Positions 25,820 through 36,155 of a DNA stretch of 64,000 nt are shown piece after piece. Location of the stretch: positions 62,001-126,000 of the forward strand of contig NZ_AFHG01000048.1 in assembly GCF_000214035.2 (NCBI RefSeq). The letters are read 5' to 3'. Within the stretch, counting starts at the first letter, position 1. The number at the start of each line of letters is the position of its first letter. Both the position numbers and the translations under genes were made by a program. Below the pieces are notes generated by a model that had not been told where the DNA came from, ran no database searches, and saw only the letters and a program-made list of their open reading frames with translations. This stretch comes from Methyloversatilis universalis FAM5 (lineage in GTDB: Bacteria > Pseudomonadota > Gammaproteobacteria > Burkholderiales > Rhodocyclaceae).

Positions 25820-26245
25820 TTACTTGGCGGCCGCTGCGGCCTTGGCGTCGTCCTCGCAGCGGCGGATGGACGAATCCTTCGCCGCGCCGGCCAGCGGCTT
25901 GCCGTCCTTGCTCACCGCGCGTGCCTCGCAGCCGAGCGCCTGCACGGCGTCGCGCTGGCAGCGGCCGACCGATGCATCCTTGGCGGCACCGGCGAGCGGC
26001 TTGCCGTCCTTGCTCAGCGCCTTGGCTTCGCATTCGGCGGTGAGGCCGGCTTCGCGATAGCAGCGCTTCAGGAAACCGTCCTTGGCGGCGCCGGCCAGCG
26101 CCTTGCCATTCTTGTCGACCGCGTTGGCGTCACAGCGGGCGCCGGCCAGTGCGGCGGACGTGCTGTCGGCGGAGAACGCGGGCGCCGCGCACAGCAGGGC
26201 GGCGGTCATCAGTGCGATGCGGGAAATCGATGCGGTGCGGGTCAT
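25820..26245 (-). CDS. exported protein with three PsiF-like Cys repeats
   Basis: A 141-residue secreted protein with a signal peptide ending near APAFSA. The mature part is three near-identical repeats of about 33 residues, each C-(D/E)-A-x-A followed by (S/D)K(N/D)GK(P/A)LAGAAKD and ending in RC. Each repeat thus has one Cys at each end, which could form a disulfide-closed hairpin in the periplasm. The pattern resembles PsiF-type repeats. Function is unknown. Repeats 2 and 3 are more alike than either is to repeat 1, which suggests a recent duplication. Confidence 0.7.
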   Translation of the reverse strand: MTRTASISRIALMTAALLCAAPAFSADSTSAALAGARCDANAVDKNGKALAGAAKDGFLKRCYREAGLTAECEAKALSKDGKPLAGAAKDASVGRCQRDAVQALGCEARAVSKDGKPLAGAAKDSSIRRCEDDAKAAAAAK

Positions 26246-26344
26246 GTCCGGCTCCTCGATGGGTGGCGACAGCCCTCACTGTAGCGCCGACCGCGGCCGC
26301 CGCGCCACCCTCGCGGCATGACGGGCTGCCGGCGGCGGGCCGGC

Positions 26345-28183
26345 TCAGTCCAGCTCGTAGGCGTTCTTGTAGTCGAGCTTGAGCGCCGGGTCCTGGCGCG
26401 ACTTTTCCAGCACGCAGTTGCCGACCACCAGCAGGTCGATCTCGCTGCCCATCAGGCAGCGGAAGGCGTCTTCCGGCGTGCTCACGATGGGTTCGCCGCG
26501 CACGTTGAACGAGGTGTTCACCAGCACCGGGCAGCCGGTCAGCGCCTTGAAGCGGGAAATGAGCCGGTGGTACAGCGGATTGGTGTCCGCATGCACGGTC
26601 TGGATGCGCGCCGAGTAATCGACGTGGGTGACCGCGGGGATGTCGGAGCGCGGCACGTTCAGCTTGTCGATGCCGAACAGCGCCTGCTGCTCGGCAGTCA
26701 TCGGCTTCTGCTTCGCCTTCGCGACGTCGGCCACCATGAGCATGTAGGGGCTGTCGGTGTCGATGTCGAACCACTCGCTCACGTCCTCGCGCAGCACGCT
26801 GGGTGCGAACGGGCGGAAGGATTCGCGGTACTTCACCTTCAGGTTGAGCTGCTTCTGCACGCTGGGCGAACGCGGGTCGGCGATGATGGAGCGGCCGCCG
26901 AGCGCGCGCGGGCCGAATTCCATGCGGCCCTGGTGCCAGCCCACCGCCTTGCCTTCGGCCAGCGCGCGGGCGGTGCAGTCGATCATGTCGTCCTGCGACA
27001 GCGTGTCGAACACCGCGCCGGCCGCCTTCAGGCGCAGTTCGATGTCGTCCTGGGCGTAGCTGGGGCCGAGGTAGCTGCCGTGCATGCCGTCGCCGGCGCG
27101 CACGGTGCGCGGCTGCTTCAGCGCCAGATGGGTGGCGGCCAGGGCCGCACCGACCGCACCGCCGGCGTCACCGGCGGCCGGCTGCACCCAGATGCGGTCG
27201 AACACGTTCGCCCGCAGCAGCTTGCCGTTGGCCACGCAGTTCAGCGCCACGCCACCGGCCAGGCAGAGATTGTTCAGTCCGGTCGACTTGCGGATGCCGC
27301 GCGCCAGCCGGATCACCACTTCTTCGGTCACCGCCTGCACCGACGCGGCCAGATCCATCTCGCGCTGGGTGAGCGTGCTTTCCGGCTTGCGCGGCGGGCC
27401 GCCGAACAGCGCGTCGAAACGCTCGTTGGTCATGGTGAGACCGGTGCAGTAGTTGAAGTACTGCATGTCGAGCCAGAAGGAGCCGTCCTCCTTCACGTCG
27501 ATCAGGTGGTCCAGCATGGTCTGCGCGTAGCGCGGTTCGCCGTAGGGCGCCAGACCCATCACCTTGTACTCGCCGGAATTCACCTTGAAGCCGGTGTAGT
27601 AGGTGATGGCCGAGTAGAGCAGGCCGAGCGAGTGCGGGAAATGGATTTCCTTGTGCACCGACAGGTCGTTGCCGCGGCCGATGGCCAGCGAAGTGGTGGT
27701 CCACTCGCCGACGCCGTCCATCGTGAGCACCGCCGCCTCTTCGAACGGCGACGGGAAGAAGGCGCTGGCCGCGTGGCTCAGGTGGTGTTCCGAAAACATC
27801 AGGCGCGTCGACCAGTCGACGCCGCTGTCCGGGAACTGGCCTTCGAGTGCGCGGGTGATGACCGACTTCTGGAACAGCTTGTCCTTCAGCCACACCGGCA
27901 GCGAGGTGGCGAAGCTGCGGAAGCCGCGCGGCGCGAAGGCCAGATAGGTTTCCAGCAGCCGCTCGAACTTCAGGAAGGGCTTGTCGTAGAACACGACCTG
28001 GTCGATGTCCTGCGGCTTCAGCCCGGCGTGGGCGAGGCAGTAGTCGATCGCGTGCTGGGGAAAGCCGGCGTCGTGCTTCTTGCGGGTGAAACGCTCTTCC
28101 TGGGCGGCTGCCACGATGTCGCCATCGACCACCAGACAGGCGGCCGCGTCGTGGTAGTAGGCCGAGATGCCGAGAACCCGCAT
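26345..28183 (-). CDS. NodU/CmcH-family carbamoyltransferase
   Basis: A 612-residue O-carbamoyltransferase of the NodU/CmcH/SxtI/TobZ family. The N-terminal Kae1-like domain starts MRVLGISAYYHDAAACLV and contains the metal-binding FSEHHLSHAASAFF (HxxxH) and LTMDGVGEW. Nucleotide-binding segments are NLCLAGGVALNCVANGK and GDAGGAVGAAL. The YrdC-like C-terminal part has GRMEFGPRALGGRSI and FRPFAPSVL. The enzyme makes carbamoyl-adenylate from carbamoyl phosphate and ATP and moves the carbamoyl group to a hydroxyl. The acceptor is unknown; a sugar or exported glycolipid is a fair guess. It is last in an operon with DUF5989 and SxtJ genes, with 2-base and 5-base gaps. Confidence 0.93.
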   Translation of the reverse strand: MRVLGISAYYHDAAACLVVDGDIVAAAQEERFTRKKHDAGFPQHAIDYCLAHAGLKPQDIDQVVFYDKPFLKFERLLETYLAFAPRGFRSFATSLPVWLKDKLFQKSVITRALEGQFPDSGVDWSTRLMFSEHHLSHAASAFFPSPFEEAAVLTMDGVGEWTTTSLAIGRGNDLSVHKEIHFPHSLGLLYSAITYYTGFKVNSGEYKVMGLAPYGEPRYAQTMLDHLIDVKEDGSFWLDMQYFNYCTGLTMTNERFDALFGGPPRKPESTLTQREMDLAASVQAVTEEVVIRLARGIRKSTGLNNLCLAGGVALNCVANGKLLRANVFDRIWVQPAAGDAGGAVGAALAATHLALKQPRTVRAGDGMHGSYLGPSYAQDDIELRLKAAGAVFDTLSQDDMIDCTARALAEGKAVGWHQGRMEFGPRALGGRSIIADPRSPSVQKQLNLKVKYRESFRPFAPSVLREDVSEWFDIDTDSPYMLMVADVAKAKQKPMTAEQQALFGIDKLNVPRSDIPAVTHVDYSARIQTVHADTNPLYHRLISRFKALTGCPVLVNTSFNVRGEPIVSTPEDAFRCLMGSEIDLLVVGNCVLEKSRQDPALKLDYKNAYELD

Positions 28184-28185
28184 GC

Positions 28186-28338
28186 TCAGAACAGCGTGTA
28201 GATGAAGGGTGCGATCACCGAGCCCTGGGCGGCGATGAGCAGCGCACCGATGGCGACCATGATGATGATGACCGGCATCAGCCAGAGCTTCTTGCGGGTG
28301 CGCAGGAAAGCCCAGAGTTCCTTGATGAATGCGTTCAT
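28186..28338 (-). CDS. DUF5989 (SxtK-like) 50-residue membrane protein
   Basis: A short gene between the carbamoyltransferase and SxtJ genes. It encodes 50 residues: a short amphipathic start (MNAFIKELWAFLRTRKK), one membrane helix rich in Ile/Val/Leu, and the conserved end APFIYTLF. This matches DUF5989, a family almost always encoded beside carbamoyltransferases. From memory, the small SxtK protein of the saxitoxin cluster is of this type. It may anchor the carbamoyltransferase to the membrane. Its stop is 2 bases before the carbamoyltransferase ATG, and its start is 5 bases after the SxtJ stop. Confidence 0.85.
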   Translation of the reverse strand: MNAFIKELWAFLRTRKKLWLMPVIIIMVAIGALLIAAQGSVIAPFIYTLF

Positions 28339-28343
28339 GCGGA

Positions 28344-28745
28344 TCAGAACTGGTTCTTGAACGAATCGGCGGCCGGACCCGGCGGGTCGCGGTCGATCCA
28401 GTGGCTGCTCACGGTACGGCGGCGCATGCGCAGTTCGTCGCGGCCGCGCAGCCGGCCGAACAGCGCCACCGGGGTGATCAGGCCGAAAAAGATGACGCCC
28501 ATGACGATGGGACTGACGATGCGGCCCAGCAGTTCGCCGAGCAGGTACCAGGCGCGGTTGAACGGCGCCAGCAGCCGCGGCGCGAACAGCGTCACCGCGG
28601 CGGTCAGCGCCGAGGCGGCGCCCCAGGCGATGGCCGCTTCGCGCTGCCAGCCCTTGTAGACGGCATAGCCCGCCAGACCGGCGAACACCACCGTGAACAG
28701 CAGGCCGAAAGAGCGTTCGGAAGGGGGGGAAGACGTGGATTTCAC
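28344..28745 (-). CDS. SxtJ-family membrane protein
   Basis: A 133-residue protein. After a Ser/Pro-rich N-terminus come four hydrophobic segments: FGLLFTVVFAGLAGYAVY, AAIAWGAASALTAAVTLF, WYLLGELLGRIVSPIVMGVIFF and LITPVALFG. The polar tail SSHWIDRDP near the C-terminus is typical of SxtJ. The start is taken as GTG 28745, the only in-frame start that gives the family N-terminus; its ribosome site is weak. It is the first gene of the SxtJ-DUF5989-carbamoyltransferase operon and diverges from the SGNH hydrolase gene, with about 100 bases between them for both promoters. Molecular function unknown. Confidence 0.82.
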   Translation of the reverse strand: MKSTSSPPSERSFGLLFTVVFAGLAGYAVYKGWQREAAIAWGAASALTAAVTLFAPRLLAPFNRAWYLLGELLGRIVSPIVMGVIFFGLITPVALFGRLRGRDELRMRRRTVSSHWIDRDPPGPAADSFKNQF

Positions 28746-28847
28746 GGCCGGCACTCTACCATAGCGACCGCGACGGCTCCGGCGGTGCACAATCCGCGCC
28801 TTCGCCCGTATCGCCCCGACTCGACCCCGACCCGGAAAAGGATTTCC

Positions 28848-29987
28848 ATGAGCGGCCTGCGCAGCCGGCTGGTCCGTTGGACCGGCTATGTCATCTTCTT
28901 CTTCATTACCACGGTGCTGCCGCTGAACTTCATCGTGCTGTGGTTCGTGAACCAGAAGGTGCTGACCGACGCGTCCTATTACGTGACCAAGACGCCGGTG
29001 TTCAGCTACCTGATTCCGGACCTGAAGCGCGGCGAGCGCGAGCAGGTGCTGTTCGTCGGCGATTCGCACGCCCAGGGCGCCGGTGACGCCTACCGCGACC
29101 GGGTGCACGACTACTCGCTGGCCCACATGTACGCCGCCGCGCACGAAGCGACCGTGCACATGACCGGCAAGGGCGGTTACGGCAGCCTGCGCGCTGCGCG
29201 CAACGCGATCTGGCTGGATACGCTGTTCCGCCGCTCGCTGTTCCTGCGTGACATGCCGGCCATCGATCGCGCGGTGGTGCTGTTCTACGAGGGTAACGAC
29301 CTCAACAACAACATCCATGAGCTGAAGGAGTTCCGCGATCCGGATTCGCCGCAGGCGCTGATCGACCGTTCGCAGCCCACGCTGCGCGACATCGTGGTGG
29401 ATGGTCATCTCGCCGGCGCGCAGGCGCTGCTCTACACCTTCAACGACCACACGGTACGTCCGCTGTTCGACCGGGCGGCCGGCAACGACCCGCACACTTC
29501 GGAAGACACCACGCACGGCCATGTGGACATCACGGTGGCCGGCGAAACCCGCCGCGTGCCGCCGATGCAGTCGGCGGCGGTGGAACTGGACGACGCCCAG
29601 CTCGACCGCGCGCTGAAGGCGTTCGAGGATTCGGTTGCCGCGGTGCGCCAGCACTTCCGGCCGAAGCGGCTGGACATCGTGTACATCCCGTCTCCGCTGA
29701 CCGTGTATCCGCTGCAGGGCGAGGTGCGCATCCAGCCCTATCACGCGAAGATGGACAGCGTGGATGCCGCCCGCAACGCCGAACGCAGCCGCGTCATCCG
29801 CAGCCGCATCGCCGCCTACGCGCAGCGCGAAGGCATCGCGCTGATCGACCCGACCGAGGCGATGCAGGCCGCCGCGCACCAGCGCTTCCTGCACGGCCCC
29901 AAGGATTCAAAGCATCCCAACCTCGACGGCTACCGCCTCATTTTCGACTACTGGCAGAAGCAGGACGCGGCTGCGCCCGCGCGCTGA
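28848..29987 (+). CDS. membrane-anchored SGNH/GDSL-type hydrolase
   Basis: A 379-residue protein with one N-terminal membrane anchor (VIFFFITTVLPLNFIVLWFV) and a periplasmic SGNH domain. Block I is VLFVGDSHAQGAG, with Ser in GDSH; the oxyanion Gly is probably in GGYGSLRAARNAIW; block III Asn is in FYEGNDLNNNI; the closing Asp-His pair is KDSKHPNLDGY. Such hydrolases remove or transfer acyl groups on exported sugars. It has a good GGA ribosome site before ATG 28848. It diverges from the SxtJ-DUF5989-carbamoyltransferase operon, so the four genes may decorate one cell-surface or secreted product. Confidence 0.82.
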   Translation: MSGLRSRLVRWTGYVIFFFITTVLPLNFIVLWFVNQKVLTDASYYVTKTPVFSYLIPDLKRGEREQVLFVGDSHAQGAGDAYRDRVHDYSLAHMYAAAHEATVHMTGKGGYGSLRAARNAIWLDTLFRRSLFLRDMPAIDRAVVLFYEGNDLNNNIHELKEFRDPDSPQALIDRSQPTLRDIVVDGHLAGAQALLYTFNDHTVRPLFDRAAGNDPHTSEDTTHGHVDITVAGETRRVPPMQSAAVELDDAQLDRALKAFEDSVAAVRQHFRPKRLDIVYIPSPLTVYPLQGEVRIQPYHAKMDSVDAARNAERSRVIRSRIAAYAQREGIALIDPTEAMQAAAHQRFLHGPKDSKHPNLDGYRLIFDYWQKQDAAAPAR

Positions 29988-30007
29988 ACCGGCGCCGCTG
30001 GCCGGCG

Positions 30008-31360
30008 TCAGCCGCCCAGCGTGCGCACCGCCAGACCGACCGCCGCGCAAGCGGCGATCACGTGGATCACGTTCCGCCGGAAGCGGAACAGCGCCACCGC
30101 CGCGCCCAGCGCGATCAGCGCCGACGGCAGGTCGAAATGGCCGTCGAAGCCCTCCGGCCACAGTACGTGGTAGCCGAAGAACAGCGCCAGATTCAGGATG
30201 ACGCCCACCACCGCCGCGGTGATGGCGGTCAGCGGCGCGGTGAATTTCAGGTCGTCGTGGGTGGATTCCACCAGCGGCCCGCCGGCCAGGATGAACAGGA
30301 AGGACGGCAGGAAGGTGAACCAGGTCACCAGCGTGGCCGCCACCGCGCCGGCCAGGAAAAGGCTGTCCGGGCCGAACACCGCCCGCATTTCGTCATTGAG
30401 GTAGCCGCCGACGAAGCCGACAAAGGCCACCACCATGATGAGCGGGCCGGGCGTGGTTTCGCCCAGCGCCAGACCGTCGATCATCTGGGTCGGCGTGAGC
30501 CAGCCGTAGTGTGACACCGCGCCCTGATAGACATAGGGCAGCACCGCGTAGGCGCCGCCGAAGGTGAGCAGGGCCGCCTTGGTGAAGAACCAGCCCATCT
30601 GGGTCAGCGTGTGCGACCAGCCCAGCAGCAGCGTGAGCAGCGCCATCGGCCCCGCCCACAGCAGCGCACCGGCGAGCACGATGCGCACCAGCCGGCCGAC
30701 GCTGAAGCGCGCGTGCTCGGGCGTCGGCGTGTCGTCGTCGATCAGCGCCGGGGCGTGGGCGCGCTGCGCGGCGCCGTGGCCGCCGCCGGTACGGAAGGTG
30801 GCCGGCGACAGGCGTCCGCCCACATAGCCGATCAGGGCCGCAGCGACGACGATGAGCGGGAAGGGGAGGCCGAGCGCGAAGATGGCGACGAAGGAGGCGC
30901 CGGCGATCGCCCACAGCGTGTTGTTCTTCAGCGCCCGCGAGCCGATGCGGTGGGCTGCCTGCACCACGATGGCGGTGACCGCCGGCTTGATGCCGTAGAA
31001 CAGCCCGGCCACCAGCGGCACGTCGCCGAAGGCGATGTACACCCAGGACAGCGCGATCAGGATGAACAGCGACGGCAGCACGAACAGCGCACCGGCGACG
31101 ATGCCGCCCCAGGTGCGATGCATCAGCCAGCCGATATAGGTGGCCAGCTGCTGCGCCTCGGGGCCGGGCAGCACCATGCAGTAGTTCAGCGCGTGCAGGA
31201 AGCGGCGCTCGGAAATCCAGCGCCGGTTATCCACCAGCTCCTGGTGCATGATGGAAATCTGGCCGGCCGGACCGCCGAAGCTGATGAAACCGAGCTTGAG
31301 CCAGAACAGGAAAGCTTCGCGGAATGAAACCTGTGCGGGTCGGTCGGCGGGGGCGGTCAT
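30008..31360 (-). CDS. chrA: chromate transporter ChrA (two-domain form)
   Basis: A 450-residue inner-membrane CHR-family transporter with the two homologous halves of the long form. Half 1 has [16 protein letters not shown]-type sequence ([20 protein letters not shown]), the [22 protein letters not shown] motif and several helices. Half 2 has [20 protein letters not shown] and the matching [22 protein letters not shown]. The family exports chromate, exchanging or sharing a path with sulfate. No chrB regulator is adjacent, so constitutive expression or a housekeeping anion role is possible. It converges on the SGNH gene 20 bases away. Confidence 0.92.
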   Translation of the reverse strand: MTAPADRPAQVSFREAFLFWLKLGFISFGGPAGQISIMHQELVDNRRWISERRFLHALNYCMVLPGPEAQQLATYIGWLMHRTWGGIVAGALFVLPSLFILIALSWVYIAFGDVPLVAGLFYGIKPAVTAIVVQAAHRIGSRALKNNTLWAIAGASFVAIFALGLPFPLIVVAAALIGYVGGRLSPATFRTGGGHGAAQRAHAPALIDDDTPTPEHARFSVGRLVRIVLAGALLWAGPMALLTLLLGWSHTLTQMGWFFTKAALLTFGGAYAVLPYVYQGAVSHYGWLTPTQMIDGLALGETTPGPLIMVVAFVGFVGGYLNDEMRAVFGPDSLFLAGAVAATLVTWFTFLPSFLFILAGGPLVESTHDDLKFTAPLTAITAAVVGVILNLALFFGYHVLWPEGFDGHFDLPSALIALGAAVALFRFRRNVIHVIAACAAVGLAVRTLGG

Positions 31361-31590
31361 CGTGAGCGTGCGGCGGCGGTCGGAGCCGCATTGTGCCCGA
31401 GGCCTGCGTCACCGGCGTTGCGGCCCGGACGACGACTCGGTCCACCCAATCGGCCGGTCTGCTGGCCTTCATCTTGCTACAGGTACCGGGTCCATGCCCC
31501 GACGCGAAGTTGAGGAGCTTCGCGCGGCGACCGGCCCACCGGTCGATGGACACGCGACACCCATCCAGAACCCCACAAAAGGGAGCCGTC

Positions 31591-32151
31591 ATGAAATACC
31601 CGCTGTTGTCCGGAACCTGCCTTCTTGCCGTGCTGCTGAGCGGCTGCTCCAGCATGAGCGGTACCGCTCGCGACAACTCGACCGAGCAGCACAAGCAGTA
31701 CTGGGCCAATTACGAACACTCCCGCAGCGCCATGCCGGCGGCGTCCGAAAAGAAGCCGCTGTTCGGCGGTGGCAGTTCCGACCAGGACACCGTGGCCGCT
31801 TCGCGCGCCGCACGCATGGGCCCGGGCTGTACCGAACCCGGCGCCGACAGCACGCTCAAGCTCATCAGCCAGCTCGAGGCGTCGGGCAAGGCCGCCAGCG
31901 GTCAGGTGGACGCCAATGTGGTCCGTCTGGCCGAGCGCGCACAGATGCTGAATTTCCTGCGTGAATCGCTGTACCGCACCTGCGAACGCGTGGCTGCCGG
32001 CCAGATCACGAAGGAAGAGGCTTCAGCGTCCTACGACAAGGTGATGAACTCGGTGCACGCCATCATCGAAACCGACCGCGATCTGGCCCGCAAGTCGGCG
32101 GCCGAAGCGCTGAAAGGACTGACGCCGGAACAGATCAAGGCCCTGCAGTAA
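31591..32151 (+). CDS. predicted lipoprotein of unknown function
   Basis: A 186-residue protein with a clear lipoprotein signal: MKYPLLSGTCLLAVLLSGC, lipobox LLSGC. The mature part is polar and mostly helical, with a stretch of low-complexity SSDQDTVAASRAARMG and two later Cys (GPGCTEP and YRTCERVA) that might pair. The C-terminal half (TKEEASASYDKVMNSVHAI) looks like a helical bundle. No family is recognised. A GGGAG ribosome site precedes ATG 31591. It stands alone, followed by a hairpin. Confidence 0.75.
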   Translation: MKYPLLSGTCLLAVLLSGCSSMSGTARDNSTEQHKQYWANYEHSRSAMPAASEKKPLFGGGSSDQDTVAASRAARMGPGCTEPGADSTLKLISQLEASGKAASGQVDANVVRLAERAQMLNFLRESLYRTCERVAAGQITKEEASASYDKVMNSVHAIIETDRDLARKSAAEALKGLTPEQIKALQ

Positions 32152-32164
32152 GACCTTTCGCCCC

Positions 32165-32190
32165 TCAACCGGATCGCCCGATCCGGTTGA
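32165..32190 (+). terminator. hairpin after the lipoprotein gene
   Basis: Exact 12-base arms TCAACCGGATCG and CGATCCGGTTGA around a two-base loop, 14 bases after the stop. No T-run follows, so it may be a weak or Rho-assisted terminator. Confidence 0.5.
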
Positions 32191-32244
32191 GACAGACAAG
32201 CCGGTGAGACTGTTGATGAGACAGTTGACCGGACGATCTGTCTC
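32189..32244. promoter_or_regulatory. cluster of TGAGACA/TGTCTC half-sites
   Basis: TGAGACA at 32189, TGAGAC at 32205, TGAGACAG at 32217 and TGTCTC at 32239 crowd into 56 bases. They share the half-site of the activator palindromes before acoX and the porin. No -24/-12 promoter is found close by, so the role is unclear. It may be a chance or decoy cluster. Confidence 0.35.
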
Positions 32245-32333
32245 GTCTGTATCACCTGTCCGCTTCCGGACGAACGAATCGATGACGCCGGCAGCCGCTC
32301 ACTGAGGTGTTTTCGCGAGTCGTCAGGAGCCGC

Positions 32334-32464
32334 ATCGCGGCGAGGGCGCCGCTCCCACTACATCGTGTGTGTCCCGCGTGTGTCTTTTCGCGGCGAGGTC
32401 GCCGCGCCCACGACACTGAAATGCGGGGTGCAGGCGCGCGTGGGAGCGGCGCCCTCGCCGCGAT
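32334..32464. repeat. REP-like repeat cluster
   Basis: A 25-base unit at 32334-32358 and its exact reverse complement at 32440-32464 (beginning GTGGGAGCGGCGCCCTCGCC) enclose a shorter variant at about 32388-32412. The unit also occurs at 25380-25404. This is a BIME-like arrangement filling the gap between the lipoprotein gene and the 3' end of thiC. No gene is seen in the rest of 32152-32540. Confidence 0.75.
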
Positions 32465-32540
32465 CCAGCCTCCGGATGAAGTGCGGCGGACCCGGCGCCG
32501 CACCCGCAGGCGATGCGGGAAGCGGCGCCGGCCACGGGCC

Positions 32541-34676
<2,136 letters not shown>

Positions 34677-34758
34677 TCACCCGTACAGTTGTCGCACCCC
34701 TTCCTGTCTCATCCAGTAACCCCCAGGTTTCATGCGGGTTTCCGGGCGATTGCTTCAG

Positions 34759-34773
34759 TGGCATGAATGCTGC
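34759..34773 (+). promoter_or_regulatory. sigma54 (-24/-12) promoter of the porin-alcohol dehydrogenase genes
   Basis: TGGCATGAATGCTGC has the invariant GG and GC 10 bases apart and differs from TGGCACG-N4-TTGC at only two positions. The predicted transcript would start near 34785, 70 bases before the porin ATG. Confidence 0.6.
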
Positions 34774-34854
34774 CTTAGCTGTTCCGACGGTGGTCCGGTC
34801 CGCGGACGCCGCATTCAACCAGTGATTCATCACCAGCATCACACGGAGGGGAAC

Positions 34855-36057
34855 ATGACAAGAACTGGACGCAAGTCGCTGAACAGCGCCGCAGCAAATC
34901 TCTCGCGCAAGCTCACGGTGGGCGCAGCCGCCGTTGCGGCGCTGTCCGTGCTTTCGTCGCCGGCCATGGCCGATATCGTTATCGGCGAAATGGGCGGTAC
35001 CAAGCTTTCGATGTTCGGCATCATCGACGTTGGCATGCTGTACAACAGCCAGGCCAACGCCGCAGGTGACAGCCGTACCTCGATGGAAACCAGCGGTCTG
35101 CGTCAGACCGTGATCGGTTTCAAGGGCGAACGTGAACTCGACGTGAACCTGACTGCCTTCTTCAACCTCGAGTCGCACTTCGACACCAACAACGGTTTCC
35201 TGCACGGCACCGGCGATGCGGCCGGCACCGGTCCCGGCGGCGTGAGCACCCCGCTGTTCCGTCGTCAGGCCAACCTGGGTGTCCGTGGTGACTGGGGTAG
35301 CCTGACCTTCGGTCGCCAGTACGGTCCGGCCCTGCTGGCCCACATCGGTACCGAACCGCGTGCGTTCAAGGAGCAGTTCTCCAACCTGTACGCCTGGGCC
35401 TACGGCCAGCTGTTCACGACCTTCAACGCACCGGCAGGTGGTGGCGGTCGCAACACGAACAACGACGTTGGCATTTTCATGAACAACGCCGTTCAGTACC
35501 GCAACACCTGGGGTCCGGTGACCGTCGGCGTGCTGTACTCCTTCGGCGGCCAGGCTGGTGACTTCAAGGACAACAGCGCCTACGCGCTGGGTGTGACCTA
35601 CAACGGCCCGGTCACCCTGTCCGGTTCGTACCAGGCCTTCCACGACGAACAGACCGGCAAGAAGGTGGTGGATCACACCTCCCTCGGCTTCGCGATCCCG
35701 TTCGGCGACTTCACCTGGAAGAACAACTGGATGAACGCCAAGAACGACAACAGCGCCGGCAACAAGCTGTTTGACGTGAATGGCTACAGCACCGGTCTGG
35801 ACTGGAAGTGGAGCGCCAAGAACTCGGCTACGCTCGCGTTCTATCTGAACAAGGACGATGCCAACAAGACCGATGAAACCAAGTTCATCGTGATCAGCAA
35901 CGACTACCAGTGGCGTCCGGACACCACGCTGTACGTGCAGGCCGCCTTCGCCGACGCCGATCCGGGTGCCACCCTGCGCACCAGCATCGTCGCTGCCGGC
36001 GTGACCCCGGGTGAGAAGAGCACGCTGATCAACGTCGGTCTGAACTTCATGTTCTGA
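34855..36057 (+). CDS. outer-membrane porin of the gram-negative porin family
   Basis: A 400-residue exported beta-barrel. The signal peptide ends near SSPAMADIV. The mature protein starts with a strand typical of trimeric porins (KLSMFGIIDVGMLYN), has repeated amphipathic strands such as RRQANLGVRGDWGSLTFGRQYGP with the PEFG-like GDW/GRQ signature of betaproteobacterial porins, and ends VGLNFMF with the C-terminal Phe needed for insertion. Strong GGAGGGG ribosome site. It is first in a likely unit with the PQQ alcohol dehydrogenase and is preceded by a sigma54-type promoter, so it probably admits the alcohol substrate. Codon choice is strongly biased, as in highly expressed genes. Confidence 0.9.
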   Translation: MTRTGRKSLNSAAANLSRKLTVGAAAVAALSVLSSPAMADIVIGEMGGTKLSMFGIIDVGMLYNSQANAAGDSRTSMETSGLRQTVIGFKGERELDVNLTAFFNLESHFDTNNGFLHGTGDAAGTGPGGVSTPLFRRQANLGVRGDWGSLTFGRQYGPALLAHIGTEPRAFKEQFSNLYAWAYGQLFTTFNAPAGGGGRNTNNDVGIFMNNAVQYRNTWGPVTVGVLYSFGGQAGDFKDNSAYALGVTYNGPVTLSGSYQAFHDEQTGKKVVDHTSLGFAIPFGDFTWKNNWMNAKNDNSAGNKLFDVNGYSTGLDWKWSAKNSATLAFYLNKDDANKTDETKFIVISNDYQWRPDTTLYVQAAFADADPGATLRTSIVAAGVTPGEKSTLINVGLNFMF

Positions 36058-36100
36058 TTTGCAGTTCCCGCAGCATCCGTAGTGGTAGTAAAGGCAGTAC

Positions 36101-36130
36101 CGGTGGCGGGGGACGCAGCCCCCGCCACCG
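36101..36130 (+). terminator. hairpin between porin and alcohol dehydrogenase genes
   Basis: Arms CGGTGGCGGGG and CCCCGCCACCG are exact complements around an 8-base loop, ending 25 bases before the dehydrogenase ATG. No T-run follows. It probably shields the porin message or attenuates readthrough rather than stopping it. Confidence 0.5.
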
Positions 36131-36155
36131 CAAAAACATAATGGAGACCTGATTG

